DNA from: Nitrospirota bacterium | GTDB taxonomy: Bacteria > Nitrospirota > Thermodesulfovibrionia > Thermodesulfovibrionales > JdFR-88 | NCBI GenBank assembly: GCA_021819985.1 | Contig: JAKAEG010000058.1 | Coordinates: forward strand, 1-12,317 | Reading direction: 5' to 3' | Length of the DNA: 12,317 nt | Part shown: positions 5,456 through 12,317 of the stretch, one piece after another | How positions within the stretch are numbered: position 1 is the stretch's first letter | How the letters are laid out: every line of letters starts with the position of its first letter | Program-made: the position numbers and the translations under genes | The notes under the pieces: generated by a model | What the model was told of the DNA's origin: nothing | Seen by the model: only the letters and a program-made list of their open reading frames with translations | The model's database searches: none

Positions 5456-6985
5456 ATGAGATATAAATTCCAACTTACATTTTGCATTTGCCTTCTATTG
5501 TGCCTCATGGCCACAGTTTGCCGGGCTGCAACGTATTATATCGACGCCAGAGGCGGAGAGGATTCAAACTCTGGGACTTCCGAAAATGCTCCATGGAAAA
5601 CTATTGCCAAAATCAACAGATGGCTTTTTCACCCTGGGGACAATATTTTGTTCAAGAGGGGAGCAACCTGGCGTGAAAAATTAATTCCGCCTTCGTCTGG
5701 CATTGCCGGCAAATTTATTACATTTGGTGATTATGGGACAGGGCATAAGCCGGTCGTCAAAGGATCCGATCTGATTACCATGTGGTCGAAGGTCGACGGA
5801 GCGCCAGAATTAAGAATGACAATAATGCACATTAAGCCATGTGTTGTTTGGGAAGACAATAAGGCCTTAAAAATTTGTCATTCCATGTCCGCAGTCAAAG
5901 ATAGCCCCGGCTCTTTTTACTGGAACGCTGGCAAGTTATATATAAGGGCGACATCCGGTTGCCCGGGCACAAACGAGAAAACATATGAAGCGGCGCAAAG
6001 AACCGATAGTTGCCGGATCGAAAATAAAAATTATCTTGTGATCAAGAATCTTGATTTTTTCCAATCCGGCAACAAAGGTGGAGTTGGCCTGAGGATAGTA
6101 AACGATTCGAACCATATAATAATCAGCCACTGCGATTTTTCCCAGGCAACAGATCAACATCTCGCGATATGGGGGGACCTTCCTTCAAACGGACACTATA
6201 CGATATCAGGATGTACTTTTGAGCGCAGCGGATTGCGGCACAACCCAGGCAGCGGAAGCGCCATAGATGTATTTTCCACCGGTTCCAACGATATAACAGT
6301 TACCGGGGAATACAATACTTTTACTCATGTAGGCGAGAACAGGGCCGCCCCTTATCTGGATCATGGTATTTATTTTAAATCGGGCAGGTTGTTGTGGCGG
6401 TATAATTGCCATAATGACGGAGGGATCTTTTCAGGGGCATGTGTAAAGATATCCGGCACCGCAAAAAATGGCTGCAAAATCTACTATAACATTTTTTTTG
6501 CGGGCCGCGGCAGTCAGCCATGGGGCATATTATCAGAGGCGGGGTCGGGTCACAAAATTTATAATAATGTCTTCTACAATGTCGATATAGGCATTTGGCA
6601 ATCAGGCAGAAACGTACCCGATGCTGCGGGGGGCTATGGCATAATAATAAAAAATAACGTTTTTCATACTGCCAAAAAATTTTTTATCCGGGCTGCCGTT
6701 GCTACAGGTTTGGTGAGTGACTACAATGTATATTTTAATGGTCCAGCCAATCCTTTCCAGTGGGGAAAGAATTATTACTCCTTTGCCAAATGGAAAGAAA
6801 AGAGCGGTCAGGATGACCACTCAGTGGTAGCTGACCCTGAATTTGTTCAACCAGTTTCGGGCAATTTCAGGCTGCGGGATGGATCACCATGCATTAAAAG
6901 CGGTATAAATGTCGGACTGACTCGTGACTTCAACAAAATGACCGTGTCTTCCAGACGAGTGGACATAGGTGCTTTCGGATACTGA
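5456..6985 (+). CDS. Secreted right-handed parallel beta-helix protein, possibly polysaccharide-active
   Basis: From the ATG at 5456 the product has 509 residues. It begins with a clear signal peptide: a short basic start, a hydrophobic cysteine-rich core (about 7-20), and a likely cleavage after CRA at 22-24. It is therefore exported to the periplasm or outside. A TTG at 5441 would add five residues and suits a signal peptide less well. The mature N-terminus, TYYIDARGGEDSNSGTS followed by PWKTIAKIN and GDNILFKRGATWRE, is the usual opening of beta-helix proteins of the pectate-lyase-like superfamily. About residues 190-450 are short turns rich in asparagine, glycine, isoleucine and valine (KIYYNIFF, KIYNNVFYNV, IIKNNVFHT), as in PF13229-type helices. 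The C-terminus has DGSPCIKSG and ends DIGAFGY, also typical. Catalytic residues cannot be assigned; lyase, epimerase, hydrolase or a non-catalytic binding role are all open. It converges on the GT4 gene with 24 bp between stop codons. Confidence 0.8.
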   Translation: MRYKFQLTFCICLLLCLMATVCRAATYYIDARGGEDSNSGTSENAPWKTIAKINRWLFHPGDNILFKRGATWREKLIPPSSGIAGKFITFGDYGTGHKPVVKGSDLITMWSKVDGAPELRMTIMHIKPCVVWEDNKALKICHSMSAVKDSPGSFYWNAGKLYIRATSGCPGTNEKTYEAAQRTDSCRIENKNYLVIKNLDFFQSGNKGGVGLRIVNDSNHIIISHCDFSQATDQHLAIWGDLPSNGHYTISGCTFERSGLRHNPGSGSAIDVFSTGSNDITVTGEYNTFTHVGENRAAPYLDHGIYFKSGRLLWRYNCHNDGGIFSGACVKISGTAKNGCKIYYNIFFAGRGSQPWGILSEAGSGHKIYNNVFYNVDIGIWQSGRNVPDAAGGYGIIIKNNVFHTAKKFFIRAAVATGLVSDYNVYFNGPANPFQWGKNYYSFAKWKEKSGQDDHSVVADPEFVQPVSGNFRLRDGSPCIKSGINVGLTRDFNKMTVSSRRVDIGAFGY

Positions 6986-7009
6986 GATATTATCTTTCCT
7001 TGAAACCCG

Positions 7010-8065
7010 TTATTTCCTTGCATGGCGATAATTATTAAAATTACCGGCGTCTACAAGCAGATCCCGAGGTACGGCGCCGCTCTGCAAAAGCCCGGTTATC
7101 ATTTTTTTCAGAAGGACTCCCCGTTGGTCAAGCGTAAAATGGTTCCTGATACGCTGAACGGCCCTGCCGTCTAGCTTTGCACGTAGCGCTTTTTTAATTG
7201 CCTCCGCCAGGGCAGTCTCATTTCCATATTCCACATAGAAACCGGTATCGCCCACTACTTCCGGCAATGCTCCCACCCTGGTGACCACGGGCACACAGCC
7301 GGCTGCCATTGCTTCTGCAAGTCCCACGCCGAACGACTCGTAATAGGAGGGTTGAACATATACCCTGCTGCTCGAACAAAATTTCAGCACGGAATCATGA
7401 TCAATTTTCCCCGTGAACTTCATATTTTGGGGAACCATGGATGCCAGGTACTGCCATATCTGTCCCGTAATCTCTCCAACTAACGTGAAAGTGACATCCG
7501 GTAGCAGCCTGGCAGCTTCGAATAGGGTTATAATACCTTTCAGTTTGATCGTGTCCTTTGCAATTTTGGCTATGCACAAGACCCCTTCCCTGCTTGCGGA
7601 ATGTTCATAACATGCCAATTCAACACCATTGTAAATCATACTCACAGCTTTCGGACTCGTCCATTTCAAAAGTTCATTAACGGTAAACATGGATACAGCG
7701 ACCGCAGCGTCGCAATTATTGAAGGCATATCTGATGAAAAACCTGTGCAGGGGCCTTCTCATTAGGCCATAACCTATTTCTGTTACGTTCGCCACATCCT
7801 GACCGCCGGCAATCACTATGGTCTTTTTTTTCATGAACTTTGAAAACATGACAGCAAGGGCCGCCATCCTGCAACCGAACCAGCATAATACGATATCACT
7901 ATTTCTGATATGAGAAAAAAGCCTCCCGAGGTTGCCCTTATGAGGGGCTTCCAGAAGAGTTACCTTAAACCAATTGGAGAGCGTTTTCGCGTCATTTTTT
8001 ACGAATTGCTCGATGGGTGACGGCGATACGACAAGTATGCGCGCTATGACAGAATTACAAGCCAT
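7010..8065 (-). CDS. Glycosyltransferase, GT4 family (GT-B fold)
   Basis: The 351-residue protein is a retaining GT-B glycosyltransferase, expected at the cytoplasmic face of the inner membrane, adding a sugar from a nucleotide donor to a lipid-linked glycan. The C-terminal donor-binding half carries the EX7E motif as E243 and E251 in YYESFGVGLAEAMAAGCVPV, followed by GALPEVVGDTGFYV (265-278). YNGVEL (145-150) and FTGKIDHDSVLKFCSSS (217-233) are typical lead-ins. The N-terminal acceptor half is short and divergent (about 1-140) and has no signal peptide. Donor and acceptor sugars cannot be inferred. It is the last minus-strand gene of the glycan cluster, separated from the flippase by 181 bp. 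A TACAAT hexamer lies 8 nt before the ATG, so it may have its own promoter. Confidence 0.9.
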   Translation of the reverse strand: MACNSVIARILVVSPSPIEQFVKNDAKTLSNWFKVTLLEAPHKGNLGRLFSHIRNSDIVLCWFGCRMAALAVMFSKFMKKKTIVIAGGQDVANVTEIGYGLMRRPLHRFFIRYAFNNCDAAVAVSMFTVNELLKWTSPKAVSMIYNGVELACYEHSASREGVLCIAKIAKDTIKLKGIITLFEAARLLPDVTFTLVGEITGQIWQYLASMVPQNMKFTGKIDHDSVLKFCSSSRVYVQPSYYESFGVGLAEAMAAGCVPVVTRVGALPEVVGDTGFYVEYGNETALAEAIKKALRAKLDGRAVQRIRNHFTLDQRGVLLKKMITGLLQSGAVPRDLLVDAGNFNNYRHARK

Positions 8066-8073
8066 GCCGGGAT

Positions 8074-8079
8074 ATTGTA
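8074..8079 (-). promoter_or_regulatory. Possible -10 box close to the GT4 start codon
   Basis: TACAAT (minus strand, 8079-8074) matches the sigma-70 -10 consensus at 5 of 6 positions and ends 8 nt before the GT4 ATG, the same geometry as ilvE and argS. No good -35 hexamer is visible 16-18 bp upstream, and the 8-nt leader has no Shine-Dalgarno. The lack of a -35 keeps confidence low. Confidence 0.3.
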
Positions 8080-8086
8080 GACATCT

Positions 8087-8230
8087 TTAAGGTTGGTCTT
8101 TTCCTGGAATCGGTCTTTCCGGGAGAAACATGCTCAGAACACGCACGAAAAAGGTATCAGTGCGATTATGCGATCTCTTTTGCAGTTCATCTACTTGCCG
8201 GTAATCTTGAGACATTTTGTCACAGACCAT
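8087..8230 (-). CDS. Doubtful small ORF, 47 codons, between flippase and GT4
   Basis: The 181-bp gap between the flippase stop and the GT4 start holds one open frame, ATG at 8230 to TAA at 8087-8089. It encodes a charged, non-hydrophobic peptide beginning MVCDKMSQDYRQVDELQKRS and ending RPIPGKDQP. An internal ATG at 8215 is an alternative start. There is no Shine-Dalgarno, no recognised domain, and a frame of this length can occur by chance. It may be a small unknown protein, a degraded gene tail or noise. Reported because it fills most of the only sizeable gap inside the glycan cluster. Confidence 0.15.
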   Translation of the reverse strand: MVCDKMSQDYRQVDELQKRSHNRTDTFFVRVLSMFLPERPIPGKDQP

Positions 8231-8246
8231 GTGTGAGGAGAAAGAG

Positions 8247-9716
8247 TTATCTTTTAATATTAAATGGCATAGCCGGCATGATTCCGATTATTTTCACGGA
8301 TATTATGTAAACAGTTGCCGACAAGAGCACAACCATGAGAAAGTTCAGAGGCGAATTGGCTGAGACACCGTCGACGAACCTGCCGGCTACAGCCCCCAGC
8401 AGCCCGCAGAAAAAAAAAGCAAGAGTCTTTTGACTTTCGATTTTCACCGGTTCCAGCCGCCTGACATATATATAAGACAAAGCTGCTCCGAAAGCGTACG
8501 AAAGACTTGTCGCCAAGGCAGCCCCGATCATTCCGTATTTCGGGATCATCAAGGCATTCAAAATCAATGCTACGATTGCGGCAATGATCAGCACTTTCAT
8601 ATTCAGGTATATTTTCCCCCTGGTAACGGCAAGAGATAAAAAAACCTGCGTAATTCCGTAGAATAAAGTCCCAATGGAAACAATGGGGACAATCATGGCG
8701 CCTGAAAGAAACTTTTTCCCGCCAAAAAGAAGGAGTAGCGGCTTGGCGGCGGCTGCGCCTACTGAAACAAAAAACATTCCAACCATCCACAGATTTGAGG
8801 CGGCTTTTCCTACATATTCTCCGATTCTGGTTGAATCCTTTTCCGAGAAGATAAGCGCAGGCCATGCAGTAAGAAAAGGGAGCACTATAAATATCGATAT
8901 TCCCGATCCTATCCTGTACGACAGGGCATATAAGCCAACCGTCTTCAGACCAAAAAAATTCTTTAGAAAATACCGGTCCGATATGGACAATATTAAATTT
9001 GCGATGTTTATCGGCATTAGGGTAATTGCATAAATAATTACCGGTCTCGCTTTCCTGCTGTTCAACGTGCATGACAGTCTGTGACTAAAAATCGGGATCA
9101 CTAAAATATCTGCTATCAGGTTGCTTATGAGCATCGCTTCAAATACGCCTTTAATCCCCATGGCATAACAGCCAACCAGAAGCCAGGACAATCCAAGTGT
9201 GCCTATTAATTGGGTAAGAGCAACAATTCCGTAATAGACAGGCTGTTGCGACGCGCGGAACGCACCAAGGGCAATTTGCACAAAAACGTCTAGCGCAAGG
9301 GCACCAAGTATGAGAAACCCAATGGAAGAGGCGATGCTTCCGCGCCCTATAAGCAATGCGGGCCAATGTGGTATTAACATTCCTGACATTACAAAAAAGA
9401 GCGAGAGCATGGCCGATATGAGGAAGAAGACGCTCAAAAGCGCCTTTCTGTCTTCCTCGTTATTACAACGTTTACAATGACCATAGACCAGAGCGGAGGA
9501 AAAAGGGATGATGAGCAATGTCCTCAAGGCAATATATGTAACTACAAGGATCTCATAAGAGCCGTATTCGGCCACACTGAGTTTTCTTGTTAGTAAAGGG
9601 GACAGGGCAACCTGGCCTACGCTAAGCAGAAAAGTCCCTGCTGCATAAATGGCGGACTGACGCCAGGCCCTGTTGATTATTGACGACTTCTCAAAAAATG
9701 CCATTTTTTTTGTCAT
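8247..9716 (-). CDS. Polysaccharide flippase, Wzx-like (MOP superfamily)
   Basis: The 489-residue protein is almost entirely hydrophobic, with about 12-14 predicted transmembrane segments and short basic loops, as in MOP-superfamily oligosaccharide flippases. It would move lipid-linked repeat units from the inner to the outer leaflet of the inner membrane. The N-terminus fits the polysaccharide-biosynthesis family: SAIYAAGTFLLSVGQVALSPLLTRKLSVAEYGSYEI gives a first helix followed by a loop with LSVAEYGSYE, a classic feature. The middle has YFLKNFFGLKTVGLYALSYRI (about 247-267), and the C-terminal half has GMIGAALATSLSYAFGAA (about 394-411). The ATG at 9716 is the furthest start; a second ATG four codons in is equally possible, and neither has a good Shine-Dalgarno. 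It lies 58 bp downstream of the Wzy/WaaL-like gene. The substrate is unknown; Wzx is the likeliest assignment from context. Confidence 0.9.
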   Translation of the reverse strand: MTKKMAFFEKSSIINRAWRQSAIYAAGTFLLSVGQVALSPLLTRKLSVAEYGSYEILVVTYIALRTLLIIPFSSALVYGHCKRCNNEEDRKALLSVFFLISAMLSLFFVMSGMLIPHWPALLIGRGSIASSIGFLILGALALDVFVQIALGAFRASQQPVYYGIVALTQLIGTLGLSWLLVGCYAMGIKGVFEAMLISNLIADILVIPIFSHRLSCTLNSRKARPVIIYAITLMPINIANLILSISDRYFLKNFFGLKTVGLYALSYRIGSGISIFIVLPFLTAWPALIFSEKDSTRIGEYVGKAASNLWMVGMFFVSVGAAAAKPLLLLFGGKKFLSGAMIVPIVSIGTLFYGITQVFLSLAVTRGKIYLNMKVLIIAAIVALILNALMIPKYGMIGAALATSLSYAFGAALSYIYVRRLEPVKIESQKTLAFFFCGLLGAVAGRFVDGVSANSPLNFLMVVLLSATVYIISVKIIGIMPAMPFNIKR

Positions 9717-9774
9717 TTTTCAAGATGTTGCCGAAAGTGTTTCATTTCAATCAGCGTTTTGATTTTTTCACATA

Positions 9775-11046
9775 TTATCGATATTTTACAAAACCAATCT
9801 TCAACAGAAGCGTATAGAGAAAAAAAGTGGCCATATGGGGCAACAGGAGAACGGATTCAAAGAGGTTGGAAAGCAAAATATAAATCAGGATAGCGCAGGC
9901 GATTGCATAGTCAGATGAAGCGAATTCCATTGATAATGCCCCGGCTTTCACGATAGCCAGAATCATGGCAATGATAAAGGCGCCGGCGCCTACCACCCCG
10001 ACACCCAAAATCAGGTCTATATAACCGTTGTGAGCTGACCCCATACCCCAATCAAGATCCGCACTGATTCTGGCGTAGTGGTGTGCAGTCCAAAAGGCAT
10101 TATATCCATAACCAAATATCGGCCTCCTGCTGAAATACATTGCACATTCCTGCCATAACGGCAATCGCGAATTCAGCGTGCCGACAGACTGGTTCGTTCT
10201 GCCCAGGAAAAGCCCTTTCTGAATATAAGATAATAAATCATCACCGAGCAGCAAATAGGAAACGCAAATGCAGATAATAATGAACATTATGGCCCCGATG
10301 ACCGCTTTACGTGATTGACGTAAATATTTGTAAATTGAAACGGCAAATACGGCACTTAAAAAAGCCGCTCTCGATTTAGTCAGAATCAAAAAGATCAAGG
10401 CTATAATCGTTGTAAAGAAATATAAACAGCGCTTTCGGGTGGGGCGCTCCGCCAAAGCAATTGCGGAGAGGAAAAATAGTCCGAAACATATCCCCTGATC
10501 GTTGGGATGCATTGCGCCGCCGAAACGGTATTGAGGGTCAAGAGGATGGAAGGTACCCATCACACAATTCTGGACAAGGCTGATCACGGCCGTTAAAGCA
10601 CCGCTCACGAATATCGCCTCGGTAATCTCCAGCAATGAGAAATGTTTGGCAATTGCAAGAGCACCTAAGCACAGTAAAATCAGCACAAGCAGCCTTTTTG
10701 CAGTCAGCATGGTGTCATCCGCCCAAACAACGCTCAGGCATGCCCATAAAAAGAAAAAAACCATGATGCCGGCGGTAATACCGCGAACACTCAATTTCTC
10801 CCCAGTGCGCCGGAACAGGGAAATTGCCCCTATGATTCCCAAAATCGGCAAGCAAATTTCTCGTCCAATAAATCCTTCTTGCACGGCCGCAATCTGTTTT
10901 GCCGGATCTGATGCCACTCGATAAGCTGCATTTTTATGAGTCAGGAACACCACGTATGGCTGAGAAAGGAAAATCATCAAAAAGATGCCTATATATAAAA
11001 AGAGGCGAGATTTTAAATTGCGAACGTGCATGTGAGATCTATTCAT
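9775..11046 (-). CDS. O-antigen ligase / Wzy-type polymerase family membrane protein
   Basis: The 423-residue protein has about 11-12 predicted membrane segments and the large periplasmic loop typical of the Wzy_C/O-antigen ligase superfamily (PF04932). Recognisable blocks are GGAMHPNDQG (176-185), LTKSRAAFLS (222-231), GRTNQSVGTLNSRLPLW (282-298), RPIFGYGYNAFW (308-319) and SAHNGYIDLILGVGVVG (337-353). Family members either polymerise undecaprenyl-linked repeat units (Wzy) or ligate the polymer to an acceptor such as lipid A-core (WaaL). Sequence alone does not settle which, although a neighbouring flippase favours a Wzy role in a Wzx/Wzy-type pathway. The start at 11046 is the longest; an ATG at residue 6 is an alternative. 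No strong Shine-Dalgarno is visible. A 64-bp gap separates it from the deacetylase upstream. Confidence 0.88.
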   Translation of the reverse strand: MNRSHMHVRNLKSRLFLYIGIFLMIFLSQPYVVFLTHKNAAYRVASDPAKQIAAVQEGFIGREICLPILGIIGAISLFRRTGEKLSVRGITAGIMVFFFLWACLSVVWADDTMLTAKRLLVLILLCLGALAIAKHFSLLEITEAIFVSGALTAVISLVQNCVMGTFHPLDPQYRFGGAMHPNDQGICFGLFFLSAIALAERPTRKRCLYFFTTIIALIFLILTKSRAAFLSAVFAVSIYKYLRQSRKAVIGAIMFIIICICVSYLLLGDDLLSYIQKGLFLGRTNQSVGTLNSRLPLWQECAMYFSRRPIFGYGYNAFWTAHHYARISADLDWGMGSAHNGYIDLILGVGVVGAGAFIIAMILAIVKAGALSMEFASSDYAIACAILIYILLSNLFESVLLLPHMATFFLYTLLLKIGFVKYR

Positions 11047-11110
11047 GGCAGGTTGTTCATTCTTGTGGTATCATTTTATCCCGTTTAGTCATGGGAATCA
11101 GATGTTCGGA

Positions 11111-11938
11111 TCATTTAAAAATGCTGATTAATCTGAATCTTATCCCCCTTACGAGCGGGACCCAGTTATAAGCCCCTCTCAACTTGAGCCAGTATTCGAT
11201 CTTCCAATCACTTGTTGAAACATCCACTCTGCCAGTCAAAAAGTCGTCACTCCCGAATATTAGTGAGCCCGAGAAAACTTTTGTATACCCGGCCTCTTTG
11301 GCCATTTCCAAATCGCGGGAGGAATAGATGTCATATGGGAAAGACAAAAGAGTGATTTTTCGGCCAGTAATTGTTTCGAGCAATCTTTTGGATTCACATA
11401 GTTCAAACAGCGCCTGCTCCTGCGCCAACTCCGGCAATACGTGATGAGTAACGCTATGTGAGCCGATCTTGATAAGGTCTTTAGGCAATCCTTTGAGTTG
11501 ACCGGCGGACATAAGGGCCTCCCCAGCATTCTCGTGTAACGGATCGTTTATCCAACCGGGTAAACATCCGAGATGGCCAACCGGAACAAAGAGCGTAGCA
11601 GGAATCCTCAGTTTACGCAGCACGGGAAGCGCGTTTTCTACGACATTCTTGAAGCCGTCATCGAATGTAAGTGCTATAAAATGAGTCCGGCCAAATAATG
11701 GACATGCCTGATCTGCAAAAAACGGTTCGCCTGCGCGTTTGAGACGTTCCATCTGTTTTTGGAATTTTTTTAGCTGTTCGTCCTTGACGGAATGATAGTT
11801 TAAGATGGTTAACGCGGCGTTCTTCCTTCTGCCGAACTGACGAACGGCACCTGCGGTAAAATAACTGATCAAATAATAGGCCAGAGCAACGACGATCTTA
11901 ATAGATCGAATTATTCTTCTGAGAGGTTTTTTTTTCAA
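11111..11938 (-). CDS. Membrane-anchored polysaccharide deacetylase (NodB/CE4 family)
   Basis: The 275-residue protein has a basic N-terminus and one membrane segment (about 11-32), then a CE4/NodB deacetylase domain, so it is probably anchored in the inner membrane with the enzyme outside the cytoplasm. Visible motifs are NYHSV (47-51), the catalytic TFDDG (91-95) with D93 as likely base and D94 as metal ligand, and the H-x3-H metal motif as H161 and H165 in GSHSVTHH. SFPYD (199-203) corresponds to the RxPY-type motif but lacks its arginine. The expected action is removal of N- or O-acetyl groups from a glycan. The start is TTG at 11938, supported by GAAGGGG seven nt upstream; no in-frame ATG is near. 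It lies upstream of the Wzy/WaaL-like gene, which suits modification of the polymer made here. The substrate is unknown, and CE4 enzymes acting on peptidoglycan or chitin-like chains remain possible. Confidence 0.9.
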   Translation of the reverse strand: MKKKPLRRIIRSIKIVVALAYYLISYFTAGAVRQFGRRKNAALTILNYHSVKDEQLKKFQKQMERLKRAGEPFFADQACPLFGRTHFIALTFDDGFKNVVENALPVLRKLRIPATLFVPVGHLGCLPGWINDPLHENAGEALMSAGQLKGLPKDLIKIGSHSVTHHVLPELAQEQALFELCESKRLLETITGRKITLLSFPYDIYSSRDLEMAKEAGYTKVFSGSLIFGSDDFLTGRVDVSTSDWKIEYWLKLRGAYNWVPLVRGIRFRLISIFK

Positions 11939-11945
11939 GCCGCGG

Positions 11946-11952
11946 CCCCTTC
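11946..11952 (-). promoter_or_regulatory. Shine-Dalgarno that sets the TTG start of the deacetylase
   Basis: On the minus strand GAAGGGG (11952-11946) lies 7 nt before the TTG at 11938. It is the clearest ribosome-binding site in the window and contrasts with ilvE and uxs, which show none. A second ATCGAAGGG copy sits about a dozen bases further upstream, giving a short direct repeat. Confidence 0.6.
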
Positions 11953-12012
11953 GATGTCCCTTCGATATTATTTGAGAGTATTTGAAGAAAATTTGCGCGC
12001 GCGCCGATTTAA

Positions 12013-12317
12013 TTAATTAATAAACTCATTATAAATTTCTTCCAGTCTCTTTATATACTTTTCATTTGAATAGTTCTCTCTTATTATCCTCCTGCCCTCA
12101 ATGCCCATACGTTGCCGCAATTCGTCATCTGATAGGAGATATACAATTTTTTCTGCCATAAGACGAGGATCACCGGCAGGGATGAGAAAACCCGTCTGTC
12201 CATTTCTTACGATCTCACCAGGTCCACCATGATTAAATGCAACTACCGGCTTTCCCGCCGACATGCCTTCAAGAATGGTACGTCCATACGACTCCTGACA
12301 GGCGGATGTGTGTATAA
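12013..12317 (-). CDS. Glycosyltransferase, GT4 family (C-terminal part, gene runs off the right edge)
   Basis: The visible 101 codons are the C-terminal donor-binding end of a GT-B glycosyltransferase. The frame is open beyond the ATG at 12264 to the right edge and reads SACQESYGRTILEGMSAGKPV, so that ATG is internal. The EX7E motif is present as E-SYGRTIL-E, followed by FNHGGPGEIVRNGQTGFLIPAGDP, which is typical of GT4 enzymes, and then the closing helix with KYIKRLEEIYNEFIN. It should transfer a sugar from a nucleotide donor at the cytoplasmic membrane face; donor and acceptor are unknown. It is the most upstream visible gene of the minus-strand glycan cluster, 74 bp ahead of the deacetylase. 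That gap holds a GCGCGCGCGC run and a TTAA tandem stretch around the stop codon. Confidence 0.9.
   Translation of the reverse strand, partial: IHTSACQESYGRTILEGMSAGKPVVAFNHGGPGEIVRNGQTGFLIPAGDPRLMAEKIVYLLSDDELRQRMGIEGRRIIRENYSNEKYIKRLEEIYNEFIN

Noticed and set aside
8260..9072. 270-codon same-strand frame inside the flippase gene
   Set aside because: It is unusually long for a shadow, but the translation is C-, R- and S-rich as expected from reading transmembrane codons out of frame. It has no motif, and the flippase frame explains the region fully.
11995..12022. GCGCGCGCGC run next to TTAA repeats as a regulatory or origin-like site
   Set aside because: The run is short (10 bases), overlaps the glycosyltransferase 3' end region, and nothing else supports a function.

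Overview
The window looks like a chromosomal segment of a Gram-negative bacterium, probably an uncultured or environmental lineage. Housekeeping genes (tRNA-Ser, tadA, ilvE, argS) occupy the left third at visibly high GC. A lower-GC, AT-enriched block of surface-polysaccharide genes fills the right 55-60%. The taxon cannot be fixed by eye. The protein style and the dispersed GC-rich palindromes would fit a Desulfobacterota- or Nitrospirota-like organism, but this is a weak inference.

Layout. 1-424 (+): debris of toxin-antitoxin systems, namely the C-terminal 60 codons of an addiction-module antidote (HigA/HI1420 type) that runs in from the left edge, then the C-terminal half of a VapC-like PIN toxin with no start and no N-terminal half. 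506-595 (-): tRNA-Ser(CGA) with encoded CCA, directly downstream of tadA (638-1117, -). 1263-2177 (-): ilvE. 2219-2414: a 196-bp MITE-like element with 17-bp perfect terminal inverted repeats. 2421-4097 (-): argS. The argS/uxs divergent region carries a shortened relative of the MITE core. 4345-5334 (+): UDP-glucuronate decarboxylase (UXS). 5456-6985 (+): a secreted parallel beta-helix protein. From 7010 to the right edge everything is on the minus strand. In transcription order it is: a partial GT4 glycosyltransferase, a membrane-anchored polysaccharide deacetylase, a Wzy/WaaL-type polymerase or ligase, a Wzx-type flippase, a doubtful 47-codon ORF, and another GT4 glycosyltransferase.

How the genes fit together. 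UXS makes UDP-xylose. The two GT4 enzymes add sugars to a lipid-linked repeat unit, the flippase turns it across the inner membrane, and the Wzy/WaaL-like protein polymerises or ligates it. The deacetylase and the secreted beta-helix protein could modify or cut the exported polymer. This is a standard Wzx/Wzy-type surface glycan locus in outline; the polymer is unknown.

The most notable signals that gene calling does not explain are these. (1) A recurrent promoter geometry in which a TANNNT -10 hexamer lies only 6-8 nt upstream of the start codon of ilvE, argS, uxs and the GT4 gene, which predicts leaderless mRNAs. (2) The MITE-like element and its 91-bp-shorter relative. (3) Toxin-antitoxin remnants on the 3' side of a tRNA gene. 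I see no clear sign of a wholly new biological system.
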